Shown one piece after another: positions 1-4,730 of a DNA stretch of 6,384 bases. This stretch comes from JBFXAM01 sp050184295. GTDB lineage: Bacteria; Planctomycetota; Phycisphaerae; UBA1845; Fen-1342. Made by a program: the position numbers and the translations under genes. Every line of letters starts with the position of its first letter. The first letter of the stretch is position 1. The notes beneath the pieces were generated by a model that worked only from the letters and a program-made list of their open reading frames with translations, did not search any database and was not told the origin of the DNA. The stretch spans positions 1 through 6,384 of the forward strand of contig JBFXAM010000176.1 of assembly GCA_050184295.1 (NCBI GenBank), read 5' to 3'.

Positions 1-389
1 GGCGGAGGCGGAGGCGGGGGTGCGGCCGCCTCCTGCTTCTTCGCCTTCATGATCCACCCGAGGAATTTCACGATGAAGAGGAAGAGCGCCGCCGCGACGA
101 TGAGGAAGTTCAGAATCTCACCGAGAAAGAGCCCGTACGGAACCTCCTTCCCGTTGAGCACGAGTTTCCACCCTACGTAGCTCTGTTCGCCGGGCATGAT
201 CACGCTGATCAACGGCATGATGATGTGTTTCACGAGCGACTCGACGATCTTGCCGAAGGCGGCGCCGATGATGACGCCGACGGCCAGGTCGATGACGTTG
301 CCCTTGAACGCGAACGCCTTGAATTCGTCCAGAAGGGAGAAGGCGCGCTTGGTCGGGTCGAGAGCGGAGATGGACTTCATCGGGTTCAT
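1..389 (-). CDS. mscL: Large-conductance mechanosensitive channel MscL (C-terminus off window)
   Basis: MscL forms a homopentameric inner-membrane pore that opens under membrane tension and releases solutes during hypo-osmotic shock. The 129 residues visible contain the family signature GNVIDLAVGVIIGAAFGKIV (residues 30-49) in the pore-lining first helix. A periplasmic loop follows (about 66-85), then the second helix (about 87-108, FLGEILNFLIVAAALFLFIV), then a basic stretch (KAKKQ). The start ATG at 389 is preceded by AGGGGA with a 6-base spacer, which favours it over the in-frame ATG at 380. The N-terminus is roughly 16 residues longer than in E. coli MscL. After KKQEAAA the protein enters a run of six prolines that reaches the window edge, so the usual short C-terminal helix is not seen. 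It stands alone, with no partner gene within 700 bases upstream and no convincing promoter. The identification is firm from the signature and two-helix layout. Confidence 0.95.
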   Translation of the reverse strand, partial: MNPMKSISALDPTKRAFSLLDEFKAFAFKGNVIDLAVGVIIGAAFGKIVESLVKHIIMPLISVIMPGEQSYVGWKLVLNGKEVPYGLFLGEILNFLIVAAALFLFIVKFLGWIMKAKKQEAAAPPPPPP

Positions 390-1117
390 CGTGGTTCCCC
401 TAAGTGCCTGAGTTGCCAGCGTGACGATCGATCCGGCGCGCCGCGCGAGGCAGGCACGGCGCGCACTCGGGTTTCGCGCGGTTCGGCAAGCGGCGCCCAG
501 TGCGCCCGCCCCCCCCCGCACGAATTGGGCGAATCGGTTGAGCATCAGCGAGACATTTTGGCCGAGCGCGCCGATCCGCGACAGCCCAGGCCGCGCCGAT
601 TTGCGATGAGACGAGTCGGCCGCGGCGACCTCCGGCACGACGACAACCCGGCGCGTCGGCGCGATGGCGAGGGGGGAACGGGTGACAGTCGCCCGCGCGT
701 GGCGCACGTCTCGCCACGAGTGCTGTCCGGCAAATGATCGCGCGCGAGTGTGCAGCGTGGCAGGCAGTGCCGCGGATTCCGTCCGCGGTATCTGCGTCGC
801 CGCTGCCGACACGCCTAGATCACGAAGGCGAATGCCGGTCCAACGGTCGCATCGAGGTTGACGCAAACTCCGGCGGCAGCGAACGAGGTGCGCCTGGGTC
901 TGCGGCCGTGGTCACCGAGTGGCATTCCGTGGCCGGTTCAGGACGGACTTCGCCGCATCGGGAGGCGCTCGCGGCGGGGCGTGGGTGTGGGCGTGGCGGC
1001 CGTTCTTCGCCGCAGTTTCGGCCACCAGAGCGTGGTTCGCGGATTGGGATCGCCACGCGCGCTCCACACGCCGCCGCTGGAACGCGGCGGATCGGCGGGC
1101 GCGGCGGCGCAGTGCGC
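390..1117. other. Gene-poor intergenic stretch between mscL and the PEP-CTERM gene
   Basis: About 730 bases in which I recognise no gene. The reading frames on both strands translate to Arg/Ala/Pro/Gly-rich strings with no family motif, and they overlap each other, as random GC-rich DNA does. The mscL promoter should lie here on the minus strand, but I found no pair of good -35/-10 boxes. Small features seen are a 9-C run (509-517), a 7-bp hairpin (770-776 with 782-788), a G-rich tract (976-999) and a 7-bp hairpin (1071-1077 with 1084-1090). None has an evident function. Confidence 0.6.
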
Positions 1118-1158
1118 AAAAAGAAGCGAGCTCGCGGATTACGGCCGCGAGCTCGCTT
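1118..1158 (-). terminator. Intrinsic terminator of the PEP-CTERM gene
   Basis: A perfect 14-bp inverted repeat (1124-1137, aagcgagctcgcgg, with 1145-1158) encloses a 7-base loop. Read on the minus strand, the hairpin is followed by C and then five T's (1122-1118). It begins 28 bases after the TAA stop of the leftward PEP-CTERM gene. Stem, loop and T-tract fit a Rho-independent terminator on the minus strand. On the plus strand the 3' side is TGAGAGTC, with no T-tract, so it works in one direction only. Confidence 0.9.
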
Positions 1159-1185
1159 GAGAGTCTTGAGAATCGCCGAGTCGTT

Positions 1186-1953
1186 TTAGCGACGGCGGAT
1201 CAGCATTCCGAGGCCGGCAAGAATCAGACCGGCGGTGGTCGGCTCGGGAACCGCAACGCCCACGCCCGTCTCGCCCGAGTACCCGGCGCCAAGCGCCAGA
1301 TCGATCGGAGCGCGGGGGTCGTAGAGCGGCGGAATCCAACCGGCCGGGGCATCGACAAAGTCGAGGTGCCCGCGCATGACGCCCGGCTGCCCAATGAGCT
1401 GGAACTGCTCCGCGATGAGGCCGCCGACGACAGTGCCGGCGCCTTCAAGGACGTAAGCATCCCAATTCGAGTAGCCGTAGAGCGAAACGTTGGCCAGATC
1501 GAGCGCCCAGAGCAGGCCCGGTGCCCCACCACCGATGCCGGGGATGATGCCAAAGATCATGAGATCTGGCGCCCCGGGGGCGGTGTTCAAGCCGGTACCC
1601 GTCAAGCTGACATCCAACGTCGAAGGAGCGCCGACGTACGGCGCATCCTGACCCGTGAACTGCACACCCATGACGAGGTCGCCGCCGAAGAGGCCGGCGA
1701 GATCGAACACCGGGATGGCGGCCGGGCTCGGCCAAACTGGCCAGTAACCCGTCACCTCGCCGTTGGCCGGGCTGGCTGTGTAAACCAGCGTGTCAGGGGC
1801 CGCGCCGTTCGTGCGATACTCGGGAATCGGTTCCGCGTTGAAGCCGCCAAAATTGATATCGTGATCAAAGATGGTCGGCGTCAGCGGAGCCGCGAAAGCT
1901 GCCGCGCCGCTGAATGCGGCCGCAGCACCGAGTGCAACGAAACGTACTTTCAC
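1186..1953 (-). CDS. Secreted PEP-CTERM sorting-domain protein of unknown function
   Basis: A 255-residue exported protein. The start is GTG at 1953, supported by a strong Shine-Dalgarno sequence AAGGAGGAGG just upstream. The N-terminus is a Sec signal peptide: MKVR, a hydrophobic Ala/Phe-rich core (about 5-20), and a likely signal peptidase cut near AFA-AP (residues 20-23). The mature part is rich in Gly, Pro, Ala and aromatics, poor in Lys, and lacks any catalytic motif I recognise. The C-terminus is a PEP-CTERM signal: VPEP (235-238), a short hydrophobic helix TTAGLILAGLGMLI (239-252) and RRR (253-255). In known systems this tripartite tail is recognised and cut by an exosortase, sending the protein to the cell surface or extracellular matrix. 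No exosortase lies in the window. It is a single-gene unit with its own promoter (2211-2240) and terminator (1118-1158). The sorting call is firm; the role is unknown. Confidence 0.9.
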   Translation of the reverse strand: MKVRFVALGAAAAFSGAAAFAAPLTPTIFDHDINFGGFNAEPIPEYRTNGAAPDTLVYTASPANGEVTGYWPVWPSPAAIPVFDLAGLFGGDLVMGVQFTGQDAPYVGAPSTLDVSLTGTGLNTAPGAPDLMIFGIIPGIGGGAPGLLWALDLANVSLYGYSNWDAYVLEGAGTVVGGLIAEQFQLIGQPGVMRGHLDFVDAPAGWIPPLYDPRAPIDLALGAGYSGETGVGVAVPEPTTAGLILAGLGMLIRRR

Positions 1954-2108
1954 GAATCCTCCTCCTTCAGAACCGTTTGTCGGCCCGCCCGAGCTTCGAA
2001 GACGAAGCTCAAACGCCCGACTGCTTCCATGTCGTACCGAGCGGAACTAAAGCGTTGGAAGCCGCGGTAGGAAAGGCTGCCGCGTTGCGCCTCCACGCGC
2101 CGCGACAC
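1950..2108 (-). CDS. Candidate 52-residue leader peptide overlapping the PEP-CTERM start
   Basis: A short frame in the PEP-CTERM leader starts at GTG (2108) behind an unusually strong Shine-Dalgarno sequence GGAGGAGGAGG (2118-2128), with a 9-base spacer. It runs without stop for 52 codons and ends in a TGA that overlaps the PEP-CTERM GTG start (GTGA), a geometry typical of translational coupling. An internal ATG lies at 2030. The predicted product begins MSRRVEAQRGS and ends TVLKEEDS; it is Arg-rich at the start and acidic at the end, with no signal peptide, membrane helix or known motif. By my count 37 of 52 third codon positions are G or C, compatible with coding but not distinct from background. 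It could be a regulatory leader peptide, a small unknown protein, or chance. The ribosome site and the overlap are seen; translation is inference. Confidence 0.35.
   Translation of the reverse strand: MSRRVEAQRGSLSYRGFQRFSSARYDMEAVGRLSFVFEARAGRQTVLKEEDS
1991..2010 (-). promoter_or_regulatory. Perfect 8-bp hairpin in the PEP-CTERM leader
   Basis: The sequence gagcttcg (1991-1998) is separated by four bases from its exact reverse complement (2003-2010). On the minus strand this makes a hairpin in the mRNA leader that ends 37 bases before the GTG start of the PEP-CTERM gene and lies inside the candidate leader ORF. No T-run follows it on either strand, so it is not an intrinsic terminator. A role in mRNA stability or in ribosome access is possible but inferred. 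Confidence 0.5.
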
Positions 2109-2210
2109 CTACTGCAACCTCCTCCTCCACCACACACTGCCGAACAAACCGAGGCTAGCGCACGGCGTTTCCGCCGCGCACTTGTCCTGCGGAGTTACTC
2201 GACGAGCGGC

Positions 2211-2240
2211 ATAATAGCACGCCCGATTCGGGCCCGTCAA
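2211..2240 (-). promoter_or_regulatory. Sigma70-type promoter of the PEP-CTERM gene
   Basis: On the minus strand, TTGACG (2240-2235) and TATTAT (2216-2211) are separated by 18 bases. Each box differs from the TTGACA/TATAAT consensus by one base, unusually good for such GC-rich DNA. Transcription should begin near 2204, giving a leader of about 250 bases before the GTG at 1953. The spacer contains a 13-base inverted repeat, gcccga-t-tcgggc (2221-2233), which could be an operator for a dimeric regulator. Confidence 0.75.
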
Positions 2241-2316
2241 CTGAAATTTTCCCGTACACGGCGAATCCGCGAAAAAAGGTGCCCGCGGCTGAGGCGCAGT
2301 TCACGTCCGAATATCG

Positions 2317-2355
2317 CCGGTTGGCGACATTTGTCGCGTGGCGCGCACCAACCGG
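2317..2355 (-). terminator. Nested hairpin downstream of infA, possible terminator
   Basis: The outer arms ccggttgg (2317-2324) and ccaaccgg (2348-2355) are perfect 8-bp complements. Within them, cgaca-tt-tgtcg (2325-2336) makes a second small palindrome. The structure begins about 60 bases past the infA stop. No T-run follows directly; six T's (minus strand) appear only 40 bases further on, at 2277-2272. It may stop or stabilise the infA transcript, but it is not a textbook intrinsic terminator. Confidence 0.35.
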
Positions 2356-2416
2356 GTCGGCGAATTCGACGGTAAGTAGTTTGAATTAAGCGAGTTAAGG
2401 AGAACCCGACGATCGG

Positions 2417-2647
2417 CTACTTCTGGCGGTACACGATGCGTCCACGCTTCAGGTCGTACGGAGAAATCTCCACCGTTACGCGGTCCCCGGGGAGAATCCG
2501 GATGAAGTTCTTTCGCATTTTCCCGGAGACGTGCGCCAGAATCTCATGCTTGGCCGAACCCATCTCGGCTTCCAGCAGGAACATCGCGTTCGGCAGCGCC
2601 TTGACTACCACCGCGTCGAGTTGAAGTGCATCTTCCTTGGTCGACAA
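2417..2647 (-). CDS. infA: Translation initiation factor IF-1
   Basis: IF-1 is an essential cytoplasmic single-domain OB-fold (S1-like) protein that binds the ribosomal A site and helps IF-2 and IF-3 build the 30S initiation complex. The frame carries the family core: ALPNAMF (17-23), AHVSGKMRKNFIRIL (38-52), PGDRVTVE (53-60) and SPYDLKRGRIVYR (62-74). The chosen start is TTG (2647), giving a 76-residue protein beginning MSTKEDALQLD, close to the usual length of about 72. AAGGA (2654-2658) sits 6 bases before it, and no ATG occurs at the expected place. The frame stays open for 59 codons further upstream, but that part (Arg/Gly-rich) resembles no IF-1 and is probably untranslated. It is a stand-alone leftward gene here, not next to ribosomal protein genes. 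Identity is very sure; the start is probable. Confidence 0.96.
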   Translation of the reverse strand: MSTKEDALQLDAVVVKALPNAMFLLEAEMGSAKHEILAHVSGKMRKNFIRILPGDRVTVEISPYDLKRGRIVYRQK

Positions 2648-2653
2648 GCAGAA

Positions 2654-2658
2654 TCCTT
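2654..2658 (-). promoter_or_regulatory. Ribosome binding site selecting the TTG start of infA
   Basis: AAGGA on the minus strand, 6 bases before TTG at 2647. It is the best ribosome site near the homologous N-terminus of IF-1 and the main reason for placing the start at an unusual TTG codon and not at the far upstream ATG of the open frame. Confidence 0.65.
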
Positions 2659-2943
2659 CACTGTTGAGCGCCGCGTGTGCTTTCCGGCACCAGCTCGACG
2701 GAGACAAGCGCGGTCGCACAAGGCTCAAACCACCGTCCGCCGGCGAACCAGCACCGGTCCGACCCTTGCCTCGCCAGCAACCCCGCACTGCACGGAGTCC
2801 GCTCGCTGCCAAGCGCCTTGTCATCGCCGCGCCGGCGGCGCTCGATCCAAGGCTGTCATGGTACGCGGGCGCCGCGCGCCGGTCAACCGACGCGGCCGCC
2901 CGCGTGGTGCGTCAGTTTAGTGAAAAAGTGGATTCGAAAGCGT

Positions 2944-2996
2944 GGTACGGGCGTCTCGCCCGTGTCTGCCGCATGAACGGGCGCGACGCCCGTACC
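2944..2996. repeat. Dispersed palindromic repeat of the ACGGGCG type
   Basis: The arms 2944-2963 (ggtacgggcgtctcgcccgt) and 2977-2996 are reverse complements at 19 of 20 positions around a 13-base loop. Each arm is itself a small hairpin, acgggcg-NNN-cgcccgt, so the 7-mer occurs four times in alternating orientation and the DNA can fold as one long stem or two short ones. Translated, it gives GTGVSPV and TGETPVPR, which I recall as recurrent spurious ORF fragments in Planctomycetota and Verrucomicrobiota genomes. That memory suggests a REP-like multicopy element; only one copy lies in this window. Confidence 0.75.
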
Positions 2997-3249
2997 GCCC
3001 GGATCAAACTGACCCACTGCCGCCGCCGGGCTCGCGCCGGTGCGTATTCCGAACACTGCTACGATGCCGGGCCTGTAGACGCGGGCCGCCGCACATCTGG
3101 ATGCGCGACGGTGCGCGACGAAATCAGCGCCGCACCTGCGCGGCGCGTTCGGGCGGCACGCCGTTGCAACCTGACCGCACGTGACGTACGCTCTCTTGTT
3201 CCTTCGCGGCGCGACAGGCAAGGTGCGCGAGGGAACAGCCAAGCATCGT

Positions 3250-3336
3250 GGAGAGGTGCCCGAGCGGCTGAAGGGGCTGGTTTCGAAAACCAGTGTACGG
3301 GTAACCGTACCAGGAGTTCGAATCTCCTCCTCTCCG
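3250..3336 (+). tRNA. tRNA-Ser (anticodon CGA)
   Basis: A complete class II tRNA that decodes UCG. Acceptor arms GGAGAGG (3250-3256) and CCTCTCC (3329-3335) pair perfectly, with discriminator G at 3336. The anticodon stem ctggt/accag (3277-3281, 3289-3293) encloses TTCGAAA, placing anticodon CGA at 3284-3286. The long variable arm gtacgg-gtaa-ccgtac (3295-3310) is characteristic of serine tRNAs. The T arm is aggag-TTCGAAT-ctcct (3312-3328). The 3' CCA is not encoded (GTG follows), so it must be added by tRNA nucleotidyltransferase. A 9-C run begins at 3341. I see no second copy of the tRNA 3' end in the window that would mark an integrated element. Confidence 0.97.
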
Positions 3337-3407
3337 TGCTCCCCCCCCCGCCGCCGGTCCGTGCAGACGGGTCGGCGGCGGACTTGTTGTGTGACGGAGC
3401 GCAGCGC

Positions 3408-3947
3408 GTGAAGACGCCCGCATCGATTCCGTTGCGCGTCGTGACAAGGCGACGTCGCCGGCTGGGCTGGTGGACGGTCGTCATCGGCGTGGTGGTCGTG
3501 TTCGCGGTCGTTCACCACGTGTACCGCTGGGCAACCTTCGTGCCGCCCACGGTGGTGCGCGCGATGATCCGCAATGAACTGGCCGCGATTGCACAGGTTT
3601 TTGCCGTGTATCAGCAGGAGTTCGGCGCGCTGCCGGAGCTTGCCACGCTGGAACGCATGGGATGGGTGACGCGCCGCCAGCGGCGCCCGTTTCAGGCGGT
3701 CGTGTATCGCGATCCGGACGCGGCGGATCGCCCGCGGCTGGTGGTGGTCCAGCGGCTGGCGAGTCCGCTGATCCACAAAGGCGAGCCGACGAGCGAACCC
3801 GGCGACCCGGTCGACCGGGATCTGCCCGCGGTGCGGGTGGTGATGTTCGAAGATCTGCGCGTCGCCGAGGTCGACGAGGCCGAGTTTCAACGTCAATATG
3901 TGCCGCTGCTGCGTGCCCCGCCGGTTGCGGATGAGAAAGCGGAGTAG
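3408..3947 (+). CDS. Single-pass membrane protein, weakly pseudopilin-like
   Basis: A 179-residue protein with GTG start at 3408; GGAG (3396-3399) lies 8 bases upstream. A longer open frame runs through the tRNA and cannot be the gene. The N-terminus is short and basic with RRRRR (14-18), followed by one transmembrane helix (about 19-39, LGWWTVVIGVVVVFAVVHHVY), so the chain should point outward from the inner membrane. Residues 55-87 (RNELAAIAQVFAVYQQEFGALP, then LERMGWVT) resemble the helix and YxxxxGxLP turn after the membrane segment in type II secretion pseudopilins. The pilin cleavage site (G before F/M-T-L-x-E) is missing, so it is at most a relative. The C-terminal part is mixed and acidic, ending ADEKAE. 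It lies 71 bases after tRNA-Ser and 44 bases before kynB, probably co-transcribed with the latter. Function unknown; that it is a real gene is fairly sure. Confidence 0.75.
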   Translation: MKTPASIPLRVVTRRRRRLGWWTVVIGVVVVFAVVHHVYRWATFVPPTVVRAMIRNELAAIAQVFAVYQQEFGALPELATLERMGWVTRRQRRPFQAVVYRDPDAADRPRLVVVQRLASPLIHKGEPTSEPGDPVDRDLPAVRVVMFEDLRVAEVDEAEFQRQYVPLLRAPPVADEKAE

Positions 3948-3991
3948 CGACCGCAGCGGCGCCGATTGGATTCCTTTCACACGAGTTTGCG

Positions 3992-4612
3992 ATGCTCTAC
4001 GACATCACGCCCGCGATCTCTCCGCGGCTGTGCGTTTGGCCCGCGGACACGGCGCCGCGGCGCGAGGTCTTGCTCGAGCAGCGCGCCGGCGCCAACGTCA
4101 CGCTCTCGACGCTGCATGCCACCGTGCACCTGGGCGCCCATGCGGACGCGCCGAATCACTATGGCGTCGACGCGCCCTCGATCGAGGCGCGCGCGCTCGA
4201 TTACTACCTCGGCCGCTGCCAGGTGATGCACGTCGCGCCAGCGCGCGGCACGCGGATCACGGCCGCGATGCTCCCGGCAGAGATCGCGGCCGAACGCCTG
4301 CTGCTCGCGACGAATACGTTCCCCGACCCCGAAAACTGGAACAACGATTTCGCGGCGCTGGCGCCCGAGTTCGTCGACCACTGCCACGCGGGCGGCGTGC
4401 GGCTGATCGGCATCGACACACCCAGCGTCGACCTGATGGACGCAGCGGACTTGCCGGCGCATGGGCGGTTTCTGAAGCATGACATGGCGATTCTCGAAGG
4501 ACTGGCGTTGCGTGGCGTGCCGGCGGGTTTCTATGAACTCATCGCGCTGCCGCTTCCGCTGGTCGGTTTCGACGCGAGCCCGGTGCGGGCGGTGCTGCGG
4601 ACCTTGTCGTGA
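3992..4612 (+). CDS. kynB: Kynurenine formamidase (arylformamidase), cyclase family
   Basis: This enzyme hydrolyses N-formyl-L-kynurenine to L-kynurenine and formate, the second step of tryptophan breakdown, in the cytoplasm. The 206-residue length is normal for bacterial KynB. The N-terminus MLYDITPAISPRLCVWPADT matches the family opening (W/L-x-D-I-x-P-x-I-S, V-W-P-x-D). The metal-binding motif is HLGAHADAPNH, with H46, H50, D52 and H56. Downstream are RLIGIDTPSVD (137-147), H157 and H163, and MAILEG (165-170) with E169, then YELIALPL and DASPVRAVLR at the end. This closing block is more typical of KynB than of other cyclase-family hydrolases such as isatin hydrolase. The ATG at 3992 gives the conserved N-terminus but has only a weak ribosome site. 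It lies 44 bases after the membrane-protein gene. The other pathway genes (kynA, kynU) are not in the window. Confidence 0.87.
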   Translation: MLYDITPAISPRLCVWPADTAPRREVLLEQRAGANVTLSTLHATVHLGAHADAPNHYGVDAPSIEARALDYYLGRCQVMHVAPARGTRITAAMLPAEIAAERLLLATNTFPDPENWNNDFAALAPEFVDHCHAGGVRLIGIDTPSVDLMDAADLPAHGRFLKHDMAILEGLALRGVPAGFYELIALPLPLVGFDASPVRAVLRTLS

Positions 4613-4657
4613 GCGGTGCGATACCGAATGCGTCGGCGCCGCGAAACACGACGAGCG

Positions 4658-4681
4658 CGCGGCGCGCGGCCGCGCGCCGCG
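4658..4681. repeat. Perfect 24-base palindrome between kynB and the dehydrogenase gene
   Basis: The 12-base half cgcggcgcgcgg (4658-4669) is followed immediately by its exact reverse complement (4670-4681). It lies 45 bases after the kynB stop and 49 bases before the next ATG. There is no loop and no T-run, so it is not a typical terminator. It could be an operator, an mRNA-processing or stability hairpin, or low-complexity CG-rich DNA. Confidence 0.6.
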
Positions 4682-4730
4682 TGAACGACCCGAACGATGA
4701 GGCCCGCGCGCGAATCAGAAGGACGCGGAC

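Larger units (their letters stand above)
1954..2416. other. Intergenic region between infA and the PEP-CTERM gene
   Basis: This stretch holds the PEP-CTERM promoter (2211-2240), its long leader with a candidate small ORF and hairpin, and, nearer infA, a nested hairpin (2317-2355) plus a six-A run (2272-2277; six T's on the minus strand). Reading frames on the plus strand here have no family motif and I treat them as chance. No classical riboswitch class was recognised in the leader by eye. Confidence 0.6.
2648..3249. other. Intergenic region between infA and tRNA-Ser
   Basis: About 600 bases between divergent units. It contains the ACGGGCG double palindrome (2944-2996). Long open frames cross this area on both strands, but they overlap the tRNA or the repeat, are Arg/Ala/Pro-rich and show no domain, so I regard them as chance. 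The infA promoter (minus) and the tRNA promoter (plus) should lie here; I could not name a convincing pair of boxes for either. Confidence 0.6.

Noticed and set aside
509..517. Run of nine C's, matched by another at 3341-3349
   Set aside because: Both are in non-coding DNA; they may be chance or sequencing homopolymer noise and support no feature.
664..861. Cys-containing small frame with an AGGGGGG tract near its GTG/ATG starts
   Set aside because: No homology recognised, composition like the surrounding DNA, and other overlapping frames look equally plausible.
919..2070. 383-codon open frame on the plus strand opposite the PEP-CTERM gene
   Set aside because: It is the antisense shadow of a gene with a signal peptide, PEP-CTERM tail, promoter and terminator; its translation is Arg/Glu-rich without motifs.
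2944..2996. CRISPR-like array
   Set aside because: There are only two inverted arms of one palindrome, with no direct repeats separated by unique spacers.
3164..3192. Possible tRNA promoter TTGCAA-17-TACGCT on the plus strand
   Set aside because: Only 4 of 6 and 3 of 6 consensus bases match; too weak to list as a feature.
3312..3336. tRNA 3' end as an attachment site for an integrated element
   Set aside because: No direct repeat of the tRNA end and no integrase gene found in the window.
2637..3407. Upstream part of the long plus-strand frame that ends at 3947
   Set aside because: It crosses the infA 5' end, the repeat and tRNA-Ser. A GTG with a good ribosome site at 3408 begins the part with a coherent membrane protein.
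2883..3980. 365-codon open frame on the minus strand
   Set aside because: It runs antisense through the tRNA, the palindromic repeat and the membrane-protein gene; the GTGVAPV and TGETPVPR pieces come from the repeat.
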